64,000 bases of DNA from Apostichopus japonicus (taxonomy: Eukaryota > Echinodermata > Holothuroidea > Aspidochirotida > Stichopodidae), in contig NC_092568.1 in assembly GCF_037975245.1 (NCBI RefSeq), positions 42,275,631-42,339,630 of the forward strand, in the 5' to 3' direction. This document shows positions 11,883 to 24,390 of this stretch, in pieces. Below the pieces are notes generated by a model, which saw nothing but the letters and a program-made list of their open reading frames with translations, was not told the DNA's origin and did no database searches. Each line of letters starts with the position of its first letter. Positions within the stretch are counted from its first letter, which is position 1. Made by a program: the position numbers and the translations under genes.

Positions 11883-11956
11883 TATATACACACATATATA
11901 TATACACACATATATATATACACACACATATATATATATACACATATATATATATA
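11819..11956. repeat. (TA)n and (CACATATATA)n microsatellite
   Basis: Pure TA dinucleotides to about 11871, then ACACATATATAT-type units. It directly precedes the (ATC)n tract. Confidence 0.97.
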
Positions 11957-11977
11957 TCGCACTTATCTTTATTTACG

Positions 11978-12585
<608 letters not shown>

Positions 12586-12668
<83 letters not shown>

Positions 12669-12669
12669 T
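12586..12669. repeat. (ATC)n microsatellite, right part, about 27 copies
   Basis: Continuation of the tract at 11978-12233 beyond the inserted MITE; it ends in ATTATTATG. Confidence 0.97.
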
Positions 12670-12990
12670 ATTATGTCACGTCCCTTCTTTCAATCTATAG
12701 GCTGAACTAGATTGATTACCAATCTCAAACCTGCAATTTATGAAACGCAGCACGTAAAACTTTCTTTATTGAATTTTGCTTCTAAATTGTCTTTGACTCG
12801 GCCAGCCGATCAAAATTTAATTTGTTGAGTCTTCCAAAATCCGACATCGTCTCCCGAGAAGCATCATAATTTGGGACCGCCCGGTCACTGTTTAACGAAA
12901 ATGGTCTTCTGTAACAAAATACATTACATTCACGAGCTAGTTTATACAAGAAATTGAAGTACTGGTATCTACGGAACCTCATAACAACTG
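12670..12990. other. Intergenic sequence; minus-strand open stretch of unknown meaning
   Basis: A minus-strand frame is open from the neighbouring element down to 12782 and contains protein-like sequence such as YKLARECNVFCYRRPF. No family is recognised and its N-terminal part lies in the transposon, so no gene is called. Confidence 0.35.
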
Positions 12991-14003
12991 CACTGGCGGA
13001 TCCAGGGCCTTTGTTTGGGAGGGGCCAAAGTGGCATTAGAGTGATATGGGGGAGGGGTCTAAGGAGAGGGGGTGACCCCCTTGGAAAATTTTCTATTGCT
13101 GAATGCCCTCAGATGCAATTTGGTGCGACAAAAGTGTACAATGGTGATGTTAATTTACTTCTAAACAAAATGTTTCCCAGGTGTAATTTTCTAAAATATT
13201 TATAAAACAAAGTTGGGATCATCTTTCTCAAGAAATTTTATTTCTCATAGGTTATAAATTTCTTACAACCAGCCTGTAACTGCAAAATGGTGTTAAACTG
13301 TAAATCCTCATGCTCATACATTTACATAGCTCCCAACTCTTGAGCAGGCAAATGCTGGTCTATGCCACGAATCGCCGTCCTGGGGGAGGGGTATAAGGGG
13401 AGGGGGTGTCCCCCTCCCCTTTTGAATTTTTTTGGAATCCTGGTGATGCCTACATGTAAAATGGTGGCACTTAGGAAGGCTTTTGTCACCCAAAATTTTC
13501 TGAGAAATATGCATTTTTGTGTGTGTAACATCAATAAATTGAATAGTAGGTGATAATTCATTCTTTCCCGTGGCATGAAAATGTTCGCTGCTCGCCCCAA
13601 TGAAAAGAAATATAGGCTAATTTGAGATTCAAATGATGCTGTAAAGGAGGTTTTATACTCTATTATGCTAAATGCTAAAGAAATGATGGTTGCTAAGTCA
13701 AAAATTGATGCAATTTTTTTTATGTATACTTGACAATTACAATGCGGTTTTTTCGGACGCTTGTGCGGGTCAGCGGGTTTGGGTGTTAGAATGCGGGTCT
13801 AATTCCCGCGAATTGCGGGTCAGTTGGGAGCTCTGCATTTAATTTTAAACCAGAAAACGAAAAAGGTTTAGACTAGTCTACCACTGCTATTCCTCTCGAT
13901 TTTTTTAATTTCCAATCATATGATTCAGCGGATGTTCGGAAACACTTTTTGGCTCACCTTTGGCTCAACCATGGCCCCCCCCCCCCCCTTGGATCCGCCA
14001 GTG
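12991..14003. mobile_element. hAT-like non-autonomous element with CACTGGCGGATCC ends, host to a nested insertion
   Basis: Ends are perfect inverted copies: CACTGGCGGATCC at 12991-13003 and GGATCCGCCAGTG at 13991-14003. A poly-C stretch precedes the right end. The left arm holds the GAGGGGTCTAAGGAGAGGGG module (about 13052) and TCAGATGCAATTTGGTGCG (about 13110), both shared with neighbouring elements. The flanks (AACAACTG and ATGACTAG) do not match, so the target duplication has decayed or the ends have been rearranged. A second element is inserted at 13325-13835; without it this copy is about 500 bp. Confidence 0.75.
13325..13835. mobile_element. Nested 511-bp element with 6-bp target duplication CATTTA
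   Basis: The left end is CATAGCTCCCAACT and the inverted right end CAGAGCTCCCAACT (13 of 14 match). The hexamer CATTTA directly precedes the left end (13319-13324) and directly follows the right end (13836-13841), which supports a transposition event into the older element. Its interior contains GGGGAGGGGTATAAGGGGAG, related to the G-rich module of the other elements. There is no coding capacity. Confidence 0.8.
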
Positions 14004-15918
14004 ATGACTAGACGCTTGAAAAAAAAAAAAAACACCAAAGCTTAAAGTATCGCAACGCAAATTACAAGGACACAACATTACACATCAAACACGAACATAT
14101 TATGCAGGTACTGATGAAACGTTGATTCGAATTTTTTTTAGAACAGTCTCCGAACGTTCCGAGCCTGAGTAACCAATAAGTTAATTTCATCTTAGCTAAA
14201 CTTGGCATGTGAACAGAGGCCTGCGTTCGTACCCCCCCCCCCCCCCATTTCCATAAGCTAGGAACCGCGCGAAGCCACTGAAGAAGACAACCGAGAGGCC
14301 AAACACAACGAAAGGAAATGTAAGACAAATAAACTGATGCATGCTCAAGATTTTCCAGGAAGTTTCACCTTTGGTATAGACATGTTAATAAAGTAACATA
14401 ATGTATATTTATTTGTATGTGAGAGACACATAGTAATAATATGTAAATTTACGTTGACACACAGAGACTAATGGGTAAAACTGACTCCTAAATGCTGTTA
14501 ACATTTGGTACTAATGGACAGCATCAACTCTAGAAATTAGAATATGCATCTCATGCTGCCTTCCGCCCATCCGCCCATCCGCCCCGCCCCTTCTGACCCT
14601 CTATCAAGATGGAGAAGTTTGACAAAATGGCAATGGGACAACTTTCACGATGTTGCGGAACTTTGAAAACTGCTATTGTAACAATTCAACCTTCAGAGAC
14701 GATTTTTCTGAGTATCCAATGAGACAATATTTTAAAGCCATATTTTGTTAGAAAAAGTGCATCATCATACCGAAATTGTGATCACATAATTGTAAATGTT
14801 ACGTCTGCTGAATAATTTGATTTGTGTATTTTCATTAATTATAGTGCGCTCACATTTCTGCAGTTATTAAATTAGTATGACACTCGCTCATTGCATTTAA
14901 GAGCACTCAGATAGCTCTTCGAGTCTATACTTTTGATATACACTTTGAATTACGTAAAACATAAATAGATTAAATATAAAAATGTACTGATTATTACCAC
15001 ACTTGGGATTGTCCTTCAACCCCTCCCCCCATTTAAAAGGTGGAGGACGGATTCCAAATCCCCAGCTGATTTATGCAGGGAGCTGAACTTTAATGAGCCA
15101 GAGGTGCAAGAAGATTCTCATCAAGAAGGAGGGGTGGCTTAAGCCGACCCATATAACTCTGGGGGTTCCCCCACAGAATTAAAATTAAAAAATTTAGACG
15201 TCAAATGGTGCATCCTGATGCAAAGACTATATTTTATGGGTCTATAGAAGAAGCACTAAACGGAGTGATTGGGGTATTCGCCTGAATCTTTATGGGAGGG
15301 CTAGATGCGAATGAAGTGTTTCATAAAGAAGGGTTACTGTCGTGGGCTAATTGAAGCCGTATCATATAGAGGAGGCGGCATATTTAGACTATAGTTAAGA
15401 TCTAAAGGTAGGTGTTGGTGATAACTAATAATAAGTTTAAAAAAATTTCCAGACTGATTTAGGTAGGGGCCGGAAGTAAACCAAGCACTTTGTAAAGCAA
15501 GGTTTGAAACCGTTTCCTATCAGGGTGGGGTGGTGTTACTGGGGATTAAGTGTTCATATGTTGAAATTACATTCAAATACTGTCATTCGTAGCGCGGAAT
15601 ATACACACATACCATGACTACATTTCTGGCCTAAGCCATCTTTTAAGTTATGCAGTGTGCATCTTTCACGATTTCGACTGTAAGGTCAGAAGAATCATAC
15701 TTCCGTGTTGCATTGTAAAGTGTAGTGGTCTTGTGATACGGGTTGCTAATATTTATTTTGAATTACGGGTTCTAGTAACAACGGAAACCGTTGCTTCTGC
15801 CAACACAAGAATTTATTGAAACGATGTGTTAAATCCGTAAAACACTTAAACTGTTTCAGTAATATACCACATCGCCTGATCTTATAAAGTAAAGTCAACT
15901 AACAAAGCACATTTCCTT
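14004..15918. other. Intergenic sequence with remnants of mobile DNA
   Basis: A poly-C run at 14231-14246 and the inverted terminus-like GCGCGAAGCCACTG (about 14268-14281) suggest the right end of another decayed hAT-like element; no matching left end was found. The rest is AT-rich with no recognised gene. Confidence 0.4.
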
Positions 15919-16161
15919 ATGGAAGCATATCCTATAATCGACCCTTTTATCTTGTTGGACCCTGGGAATAGTGAACTCGTGAGCAAAATACAATGGGTTT
16001 ATTTTGTTGGCGAAAAGTTTATCAACAACACCACTTCCTATCAATTGACGTCATCCACAGATTCCCCGTTGCTAAGGGTTACTGTCGTTTTAACCGCTGA
16101 TTGGTGTAAGTCGCTCGAATTTTGCGGGGAAAGGTTAAAGGTAATAACAAAAGAAACTTGA
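15919..16161 (+). other. Uncertain 80-codon open frame upstream of the exchanger gene
   Basis: ATG to TGA, 80 codons, starting MEAYPIIDPF. It is more mixed in composition than most chance frames here, but I recognise no domain. It overlaps the likely promoter region of the downstream exchanger gene (CRE at 16046), so chance is the safer reading. Confidence 0.2.
16046..16053. promoter_or_regulatory. Perfect cAMP-response-element palindrome TGACGTCA
   Basis: A full CRE about 800 bp upstream of the exchanger start codon. An inverted CCAAT (ATTGG) follows at about 16100, and a TTACGTCAG half-like site lies near 16381. These fit a promoter region, but no TATA box or transcription start can be fixed. 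Confidence 0.35.
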
Positions 16162-16854
16162 CTGTGTAGCTGTATCCGCGACATGTACACAGCTCAAACT
16201 GTCAGAGACCCAAACATTTCGTGCACACCGTGTACAGCTCAACCTGCTGAAATTTGAATGAGCCACTGAACTAAATGTCGTGTAAGTTATAGAGAAACTA
16301 CTGTCACTGACAACAGAGTGATATAAAGGCATAGGTTTTAGCGATAAGGAACACATGAGAAAGGTTTTCAGCCTGTAAAATTACGTCAGTATTGGAACTG
16401 GGTCTGGAAAAAGATACGAGCGAATGCTATAGTCGAAAACGTTACGCTATACTGGCAAGCATATCAGGCAGAAAGCAACATCTGACCTGGAGCATTAAAA
16501 ACAACATCTTCGATTTAAGCCTGTAGGCTGTAGCCTATGTTATTACATTTTGTGCACTTTGATGTCCATGCCTTGTACTGGTGAGCTGTGGAATACAATC
16601 TGGAAGTTAACTGCATGTTACAAAAGGATTGTAGGAAATATCATACACCTGCATAACGAAGACAAATGATTTTCTGCTCATAGTAGTTTGCAGCACGACA
16701 ATTGTACTATTGTACTAGCTGGCCTAGGCCTATGTAACAATTGATTAGGCCACAAAACCAGAGTGCGTGAACCACATATACTAGTCAAGCCAAGGCTAGA
16801 CGGATAGCTTTAGCATTTTCGTCATTGGATTCTCATAATTTGGGCAATTTCATC

Positions 16855-17005
16855 ATGGATCTTAAACAAGGGTATATCAGAGATAATCTATGCTCAAACT
16901 TGAAATACAGAAGAACCCCAAGAGGTCTATTTCTTTGGAGAAGAATTGCATTTTTAACCCTGATCTTCTGTGTCGCTGCAGCAATTTCCAGTCTTGCAAA
17001 ATTTG
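16855..17005 (+). CDS. SLC24A: K+-dependent Na+/Ca2+ exchanger (NCKX), first coding exon
   Basis: This exon encodes residues 1-50 plus the first base of codon 51. I chose ATG 16855 because it is the first in-frame ATG after TGA at 16768 and has A at -3 and G at +4. The donor is GGTAAG (intron from 17006, phase 1). The N-terminus is basic and polar (KYRRTPRG at residues 17-24) followed by hydrophobic residues 31-47 (IAFLTLIFCVAAAISSL), which fits the signal-anchor or cleaved signal segment at the start of NCKX proteins. On its own the exon is not diagnostic; it is assigned because its phase, strand and position fit the next three exons, which are. An upstream non-coding exon is possible. Confidence 0.75.
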
Positions 17006-18793
17006 GTAAGAACGTCAGCTTAAGCTAACTTCAAGCCCACAACGTTAATGTTACAAACTAAGATAAGTAGGCTAAACATGCTTGTCTTAGCCAGGCCTAG
17101 GCTAGACTGAACTGCCTACAGTACTAAAAGGATCATTGTGACTTAGGTCTTTGGTCAGCTACACTAGACAATGCAATGGGTGAAACGATATTGTTATCTA
17201 ACCTGGCTAATTTAAGTGTTGTAACTTGTATTCAAAATTTGAAGGCAAGGCTGATACACATTTCCAGATTTATGGTTCCTTTGTTGCAAAGGTAACCTTT
17301 ACTGGAGCCTTGGAGGCTAATGTTTATTGTAATACTAGCCTAGGAATAGTAGGATACTGTTGGCGTATTTGTATTACTATGAAGCCTACAGTAAGTTTAA
17401 AACTTGTTATAGGCCATTGTATGACTTGGCCTACAATAGCTTTGCATGCAGAATACACATTTGACTTGCCTCCCATACTTAAGACTAGTTAGTCCATTGC
17501 AATGTACACATACTGGGCTACAGTAGCACAACAGTGAGACAACAGCTTCAAATTACCAAGGGACAAATTCATCTGACATTCCATAATAAAATGTCAAGCA
17601 AGTTTAAATATATGTTGCATTTTTTTACTTTCAGCCTAACAATTAATACTCGCCTAACTTTAAAATCACTAGATGCAAATTAAGAATATTGTCCCATAAT
17701 TTTCAGCTGTTCATGTTTGGACAAACTGCAGGTCCATTTATTTGCCATAATCTCATACCTTGAAGATCCCAAAGTCATTGTGTGAGCATCTAAGATTATT
17801 GCATGTTGATAGTCAATATAAGTTGTGTATTTTGGTTTTATGCAATCATATGACCAGGAACACAGAACAGTGTATTGTGACCCACGGCTACATCTTAGTA
17901 AAGTGCATAAATCTAACATTTTACAACTTCTAAACACATTGTATTCTAATCAGTAAACAATACATTTTATTAAAAATTAGTTGGTAAAGGTCTCCCAATA
18001 TATTGTTACCTCCTGTTTGATGGATATAAATTATAGAAGACTGCAAAAAAATAATCAAAAGAGATGTTTGTGTTGAGACTGTCAATGGTAATGTGATATA
18101 AAGTTCATCGTTCAGTGGTTGTCAAAGGTGAGTTTCATAAACAATACCATTAGTCTCATCTGATAACCAGTAAATAAAGTCTTATCAACAGTCTGTCAAC
18201 AGAAAGTAACATCACAGCTTCTTGTTTTGTTTGTGAGTGTTCAGTTTAATTGTTGTTTTTAATAGAATACATTATGTACTTAAGGCTTTGGATTACTTAT
18301 GTGCTACCGGGGAGCCTGTCACATGACCCTCCATGTTTGATCATTTGCTTCTAAGGTGTTTCCCTCCTAATTGAGGTAATCAGTCCAGATTTAGAATCAC
18401 AGTTATTCATGATTTCAAGGGTGGTACAGTGTGTCTATATTATAGTATGAGCTTTCTAGTGTAGTGTTGATGTCTGTTTTGAGGATATGGTCTTGAATTT
18501 GTTCCTTTGTATCTGTCAGTTAGATCAATGATACTGCACATTACATTGTATAATTGTTGATTACATGATTCCAGTATTTACTCTATTTATAGTGGCCTAG
18601 CATGTAATTGCATTACATGTCCGGGATACATGAGAGAAATCGTTTTCAAATAGAGTTTACTACAGAAACCCCCAAACTCCCTGGTTTGGGTATTTACAAC
18701 AGTACTTACAGTACCTGTCTCAACTCTACTATTGCACTGCTCTCCTTGACCCCCTCCGGTACCTGTTCAATACAACAGCCTATAAACAAACAA
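17006..18793 (+). other. NCKX intron 1, unique proximal part
   Basis: Intron 1 runs 17006-33568 (16,563 bp). This part is unique AT-rich sequence with no gene seen. TACAGTA occurs at about 17115, 17387, 17509 and 18708. Confidence 0.6.
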
Positions 18794-19044
18794 AGTAGCA
18801 GTGCAACAGTAGAGTAGAGACAGGTTAGAGAGGAGAGGAGGAGCGTAAAGGGAGGCTGCAGTGCAATAGTAGAGTAGAGGCAGGTAAGAGTGAGACGAGT
18901 GCAAGGGGGGGGGGTAGCAGTGCAACAGTAGAGTAGAGACAGGTAAGAGAGGAGAAGAGGAGCGTAAAGGAAGGATAGAGGCAGGTAAGAGTTGAGAGAA
19001 GGAGTGCAAGTGGAGGGGGGGGGGGGGTAGCAGTGCAACAGTAG
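18794..19044. repeat. About 106-bp G-rich minisatellite, left segment
   Basis: Start of the array that resumes at 20439. Units contain GTAGCAGTGCAACAGTAGAG, GACAGGTAAGAGAGGAG and GAGTGCAAG followed by a variable G run. The first units are shorter and more diverged, as usual at an array edge. Confidence 0.93.
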
Positions 19045-20427
19045 CAGGGTTGGCCGGTTTTTACCGCCCCGGGAAAAACAAGTTTTTTACCGGTTTTTAC
19101 CGGGAGGTTTTTCCCACCTATAAGTGGGAAAAACTGGGAAAAACCTCAAATTATATAGAATTCCTAAAAACTCATGTGGAACTTGTGGAGGAGCATAGAA
19201 TCTACAAGAAAATGGCATCTTATGGAAGGGGGTTGGGTTACATCCAAAGAACAGCTATGATCTATAACTTGTGAGTTTACCGATTAGACTATTATAAATA
19301 ATTCAAATAAATAATATATTGGATGCTCAAATCAACCAACTTTATTTTCCTATCGAGATGCATAATTCCATTATCTAGAGAATGGACTCGTATCAAACTG
19401 TGGGTGCCTCCTAGGGCTATGGTTCGTCATATTATACATGCCACATTAGTCCGCTCAGATCCAAATGATGATTCACATCCAAGAACGATCACTTCATGTC
19501 TGCGATAAATTGTACTCTGTTCACACTTCGCACTAGGCACTGTACTATGCTTATATTGCTTATAGGCACTGTACTAAGTGACTGTTGTGACATCAACTAA
19601 TTTGAGAATAAGTAACAATTGGAACAGTTACTTGTGTTGTTGATACTCCTACCTCTTCAGTTAGCCTATACACAGGAAGTGCCCAGTATCACCTCACCTG
19701 TCCACCTCAAAGATGTTTAATCACTCATGCATGAAGTTGTATAATAATTGGACCATGTTTGCATCAAGGTAAACAGTTTGGTTGTGTGAATGGCTCCATA
19801 GGGCCATTGTGCGTTTAATACTTTAATTGGGCCCATGTGCCTTACAAAGTTTCAAAGCAGTTTCTATTGAGCCCCCTGGATTGAAGTTCACCTCAATAGA
19901 CTGTTGCCTACTGTATTAATGGAATGGAATGAACTGTCTGAGCACATAATATTATCTTATTATATGGTTCCTTGTCCCTTTGAGGCTTTGGGGATGCCAT
20001 GGTTCGCCACTTCGTTCTATCCTCCGCTGTTCATGCCACATAATAGGCCTGAAGAATTTAGGAGGGGTGAATGTCCCAGTGTAGACCTATAATGGTTTGG
20101 GCAATAGGCAATGCATACTGCTAAAGAGATCGTGACAGAATAACTATACATGTGCAATCCGAAAAATACTCTTTTTTCCACAAAAAGTAGAATAAGAATG
20201 TGATAAAATAGCTCAAAATGAAGCTAAGAAACTCCCATGTTCAATAAAATATGCCTGTCATAAAACAATATCGTGCCTACTGATGACCCTGCATTTTACG
20301 GACAATTAATACTAGTTTTCGAGACGGAGGCAGTTTTTACCGGTATTTACCAGTTTTTCCCGGTTTTTACCTGGTTTTTACCGCTTAGTGGGAAAAACAG
20401 GTTTTTCCCGGGAAAATGCCAACCCTG
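19045..20427. mobile_element. 1.38-kb hAT-like element splitting the 106-bp array
   Basis: The left end CAGGGTTGGC and right end GCCAACCCTG are perfect 10-bp inverted copies. Subterminal regions hold many GTTTTTACCGG and GGGAAAAAC repeats in both orientations, typical of hAT transposase binding regions. It lies inside the minisatellite: ACAGTAG precedes the left end and ACAGTAG restarts the array at 20439. Between the right end and the array is ATGCTACTGTT, whose CTACTGTT is the reverse complement of the left flank AACAGTAG, so the right boundary may extend to 20438. No transposase is seen in the body. Confidence 0.8.
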
Positions 20428-20438
20428 ATGCTACTGTT

Positions 20439-22958
20439 ACAGTAGAGTAGAGACAGGTAAGAGCGGAGAAGAGGAGCGTAAAGGAAGGATAGAGGCAGGT
20501 AAGAGTTGAGAGAAGGAGTGCAAGTGGAGGGGGGGTAGCAGTGCAACAGTAGAGTAGAGACAGGTAAGAGAGGAGAAGAGGAGCATAAAGGAAGGATAGA
20601 GGCAGGTAAGAGTTGAGAGAAGGAGTGCAAGTGGAGGGGGGGGGGTAGCAGTGCAACAGTAGAGTAGAGACAGGTAAGAGAGGAGAAGAGGAGCGTAAAG
20701 GAAGGATAGGGGCAGGTAAGAGTTGAGAGAAGGAGTGCAAGTGGAGGGGGGGGTAGCAGTGCAACAGTAGAGTAGAGACAGGTAAGAGAGGAGAGGAGGA
20801 GCATAAAGGAAGGATAGAGGCAGGTAAGAGTTGAGAGAAGGAGTGCAAGGGGGGGGGGTAGCAGTGGAACAGTAGAGTAGAGACAGGTAAGAGAGGAGAA
20901 GAGGAGCGTAAAGGAAGGATAGAGGCAGGTAAGAGTTGATAGAAGGAGTGCAAGTGGAGGGGGGGGGGTAGCAGTGCAACAGTAGAGTAGAGACAGGTAA
21001 GAGAGGAGAGGAGGAGCTTAAAGGAAGGATAGAGGCAGGTAAGAGTTGAGAGAAGGAGTGCAAGGGGGGGGGGTAGCAGTGGAACAGTAGAGTAGAGACA
21101 GGTAAGAGAGGAGAAGAGGAGCGTAAAGGAAGGATAGAGGCAGGTAAGAGTTGAGAGAAGGAGTGCAAGTGGAGGGGGGGGTAGCAGTGCAACAGTAGAG
21201 TAGAGACAGGTAAGAGAGGAGAGGAGGAGCGTAAAGGAAGGATAGAGGCAGGTAAGAGTTGATAGAAGGAGTGCAAGTGGAGGGGGGGGGGGTAGCAGTG
21301 CAACAGTAGAGTAGAGACAGGTAAGAGAGGAGAGGAGGAGCTTAAAGGAAGGATAGAGGCAGGTAAGAGTTGAGAGAAGGAGTGCAAGGGGGGGGGGTAG
21401 CAGTGGAACAGTAGAGTAGAGACAGGTAAGAGAGGAGAAGAGGAGCGTAAAGGAAGGATAGAGGCAGGTAAGAGTTGAGAGAAGGAGTGCAAGTGGAGGG
21501 GGGGTAGCAGTGCAACAGTAGAGTAGAGACAGGTAAGAGAGGAGAGGAGGAGCTTAAAGGAAGGATAGAGGCAGGTAAGAGTTGATAGAAGGAGTGCAAG
21601 TGGAGGGGGGGGGATAGCAGTGCAACAGTAGAGTAGAGACAGGTAAGAGAGGAGAGGAGGAGCTTAAAGGAAGGATAGGGGCAGGTAAGAGTTGAGAGAA
21701 GGAGTGCAAGGGGGGGGGGGGGTAGCAGTGGAACAGTAGAGTAGAGACAGGTAAGAGAGGAGAAGAGGAGCGTAAAGGAAGGATAGAGGCAGGTAAGAGT
21801 TGAGAGAAGGAGTGCAAGTGGAGGGGGAGTAGCAGTGCAACAGTAGAGTAGAGACAGGTAAGAGAGGAGAGGAGGAGCGTAAAGGAAGGATAGGGGCAGG
21901 TAAGAGTTGAGAGAAGGAGTGCAAGTGGAGGGGGGGTAGCAGTGCAACAGTAGAGTAGAGACAGGTAAGAGAGGAGAGGAGGAGCATAAAGGAAGGATAG
22001 AGGCAGGTAAGAGTTGAGAGAAGGAGTGCAAGGGGGGGGGGGGTAGCAGTGGAACAGTAGAGTAGAGACAGGTAAGAGAGGAGAAGAGGAGCGTAAAGGA
22101 AGGATAGAGGCAGGTAAGAGTTGAGAGAAGGAGTGCAAGTGGAGGGGGGGGGTAGCAGTGCAACAGTAGAGTAGAGACAGGTAAGAGAGGAGAGGAGGAG
22201 CGTAAAGGAAGGATAGAGGCAGGTAAGAGTTGATAGAAGGAGTGCAAGTGGAGGGGGGGTAGCAGTGCAACAGTAGAGTAGAGACAGGTAAGAGAGGAGA
22301 GGAGGAGCTTAAAGGAAGGATAGAGGCAGGTAAGAGTTGAGAGAAGGAGTGCAAGGGGGGGGGGTAGCAGTGGAACAGTAGAGTAGAGACAGGTAAGAGA
22401 GGAGAAGAGGAGCGTAAAGGAAGGATAGAGGCAGGTAAGAGTTGAGAGAAGGAGTGCAAGTGGAGGGGGGGTAGCAGTGCAACAGTAGAGTAGAGACAGG
22501 TAAGAGAGGAGAGGAGGAGCTTAAAGGAAGGTTAGAGGCAGGTAAGAGTTGATAGAAGGAGTGCAAGTGGAGGGGGGGGGTAGCAGTGCAACAGTAGAGT
22601 AGAGACAGGTAAGAGAGGAGAAGAGGAGCGTAAAGGAAGGATAGGGGCAGGTAAGAGTTGAGAGAAGGAGTGCAAGTGGAGGGGGGGGGTAGCAGTGGAA
22701 CAGTAGAGTAGAGACAGGTAAGAGAGGAGAGGAGGAGCTTAAAGGAAGGATAGAGGCAGGTAAGAGTTGATAGAAGGAGTGCAAGGGGGGGGATAGCAGT
22801 GCAACAGTAGAGTAGAGACAGGTAAGAGAGGAGAGGAGGAGCTTAAAGGAAGGATAGAGGCAGGTAAGAGTTGAGAGAAGGAGTGCAAGGGGGGGGGGGG
22901 TAGCAGTGTAACAGTAGAGTAGAGACAGGTAAGAGAGGAGAAGAGGAGCTTAAAGGGA
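20439..22958. repeat. About 106-bp G-rich minisatellite, main segment, about 24 copies
   Basis: Units are 106-108 bp, varying mainly in a G run of about 7 to 14. Each unit has two CAGGTAAGAG motifs (in GACAGGTAAGAGAGG and GGCAGGTAAGAGTTG). The + strand is purine-rich; the minus strand is open for up to 351 codons as degenerate repeat peptides (LLPASILPL and similar), but frames shift at each G run. Unit subtypes (GAGAAGAGGAGCGT versus GAGAGGAGGAGCTT, TGAGAG versus TGATAG) recur in blocks, showing multi-unit amplification. Confidence 0.96.
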
Positions 22959-24390
22959 GGCTGCGGTCTATGTGACTCTGAAAGTACAGAGTTTGCTCCA
23001 GCTGGTTTTTGCTGGCTTCTTTTGGTGTGAGCAAGTTCCAGTTCATGTTGTAGGAAGGTAGGGTAAAGGTCAAGGGATTTCAACAAAGTACAATCTGAAA
23101 CCTTGAAAACAGTTTGCCACTGTCATTAAACATAAATCATAATAACAATAATTATTAAATAGTATTATACTATAAAGCCTACTGTAAATAGCTATGTACA
23201 GTAATATCTGCTATGCACATTTCCCTACCATGTGTTTATGAGAATCTGGTTGGATCTGTAAGGTCACTTGAGGTCAAGTCCTAATTCTAAGTTAGACCCT
23301 TGCAGAATGATACTGTATATCATGAAGGGAAGCATTTAATCCTCATGCTTGATTGCCATCCCACTTCCATATTGTTTTCCTCTTTTGAGGTCATGTTTCA
23401 ATTGAGGTCAACAAGTTGTTATACAGTGTATTAATTACTTTAGAGAGAATTAAGGAACCATTGAAGAAGTTGTAAAGTCTAGTTTGCCACTGGTGAACCT
23501 GGTACAGTGTAGATATGGCTCTTTGAATCTTATAACAATTCCTTGGACTAATGTATGGTCAGTAATATTGAGCTTTCTAGGAGTTGTCAGAAACCAAATT
23601 TGCAAAGACTATTTTGCAAAACTATACTGTATGCTTGTTGTTGTCTGTTCATATAATACAGTGGTCATTGCAAAATCATCTTCAGTTTATAACTACTGGT
23701 AGGGGAATAGGGATTGGGTGATGGGGTGGGGGTTGGGGGAGGGGAGAAGGGGAGAAGGGGAAGGAAAAAAGGATATCTGGATACATATGCATGTATGCTA
23801 TGTTAATTTGTCACACATAGCAGTGATATGTCATAATTAGGAGCAATATTTTTCACTTTAGTTGGAGAACTTGAAGTTGTTATTGTGAGTAACTTTGATT
23901 TCCATTAAGAAATTCTGAGGACTCTCTATAGCTTTGTTAATTTGAGATAGCTTTCCAAGCCTTTCCTAGGGGTTCATTTGCTGAGTTTTACTAAATGTTT
24001 GGAGACTTTAGCCGAGTGGGTTAATGAGATGTCATTAACTCAATGTGCTCTAGTCAGCTATAAGGTATGATGGGTTTTTCATCAAGGAGAAATCCATGGT
24101 TTTCACATCTGAAATGGTCTTCCAAATTGTTTTTAAAAAATCCAAGATATCTAAACCTGTAAATTGGAAGGTACCCGATCTAAAGTGTAAGTAATTAGCC
24201 ATGATGTTTCTCCCTCATACACAAGTGGCTGCTCTATAGTGTGTAAGTAACTGCCTTCCACTGCGGATTTTATATCTGAGACTATGTTATAGTGTATCTT
24301 TTGACTATCAGTGGATTATGAGGGTGTTCGTATTTCTGTATTCATTGATTCTCTTTCTATCTAAGTCATTCAAAGTCATTCAAAGCTACT
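22959..24390 (+). other. NCKX intron 1, unique sequence
   Basis: No gene seen. A G/A-rich stretch lies at 23700-23770. TACTGTA or TACAGTA occurs several times (about 23170, 23194, 23310, 23626 and 24387). Confidence 0.55.

Noticed and set aside
16825-16854. Upstream TTG as start of the exchanger protein
   Set aside because: An animal gene should use ATG; the first in-frame ATG at 16855 has a good context.
20378-23086. Minus-strand open frames of up to 351 codons encoding LLPASILPL-type repeats
   Set aside because: They lie wholly in the 106-bp minisatellite, change frame at each G run, and have no start, stop or splice conservation.
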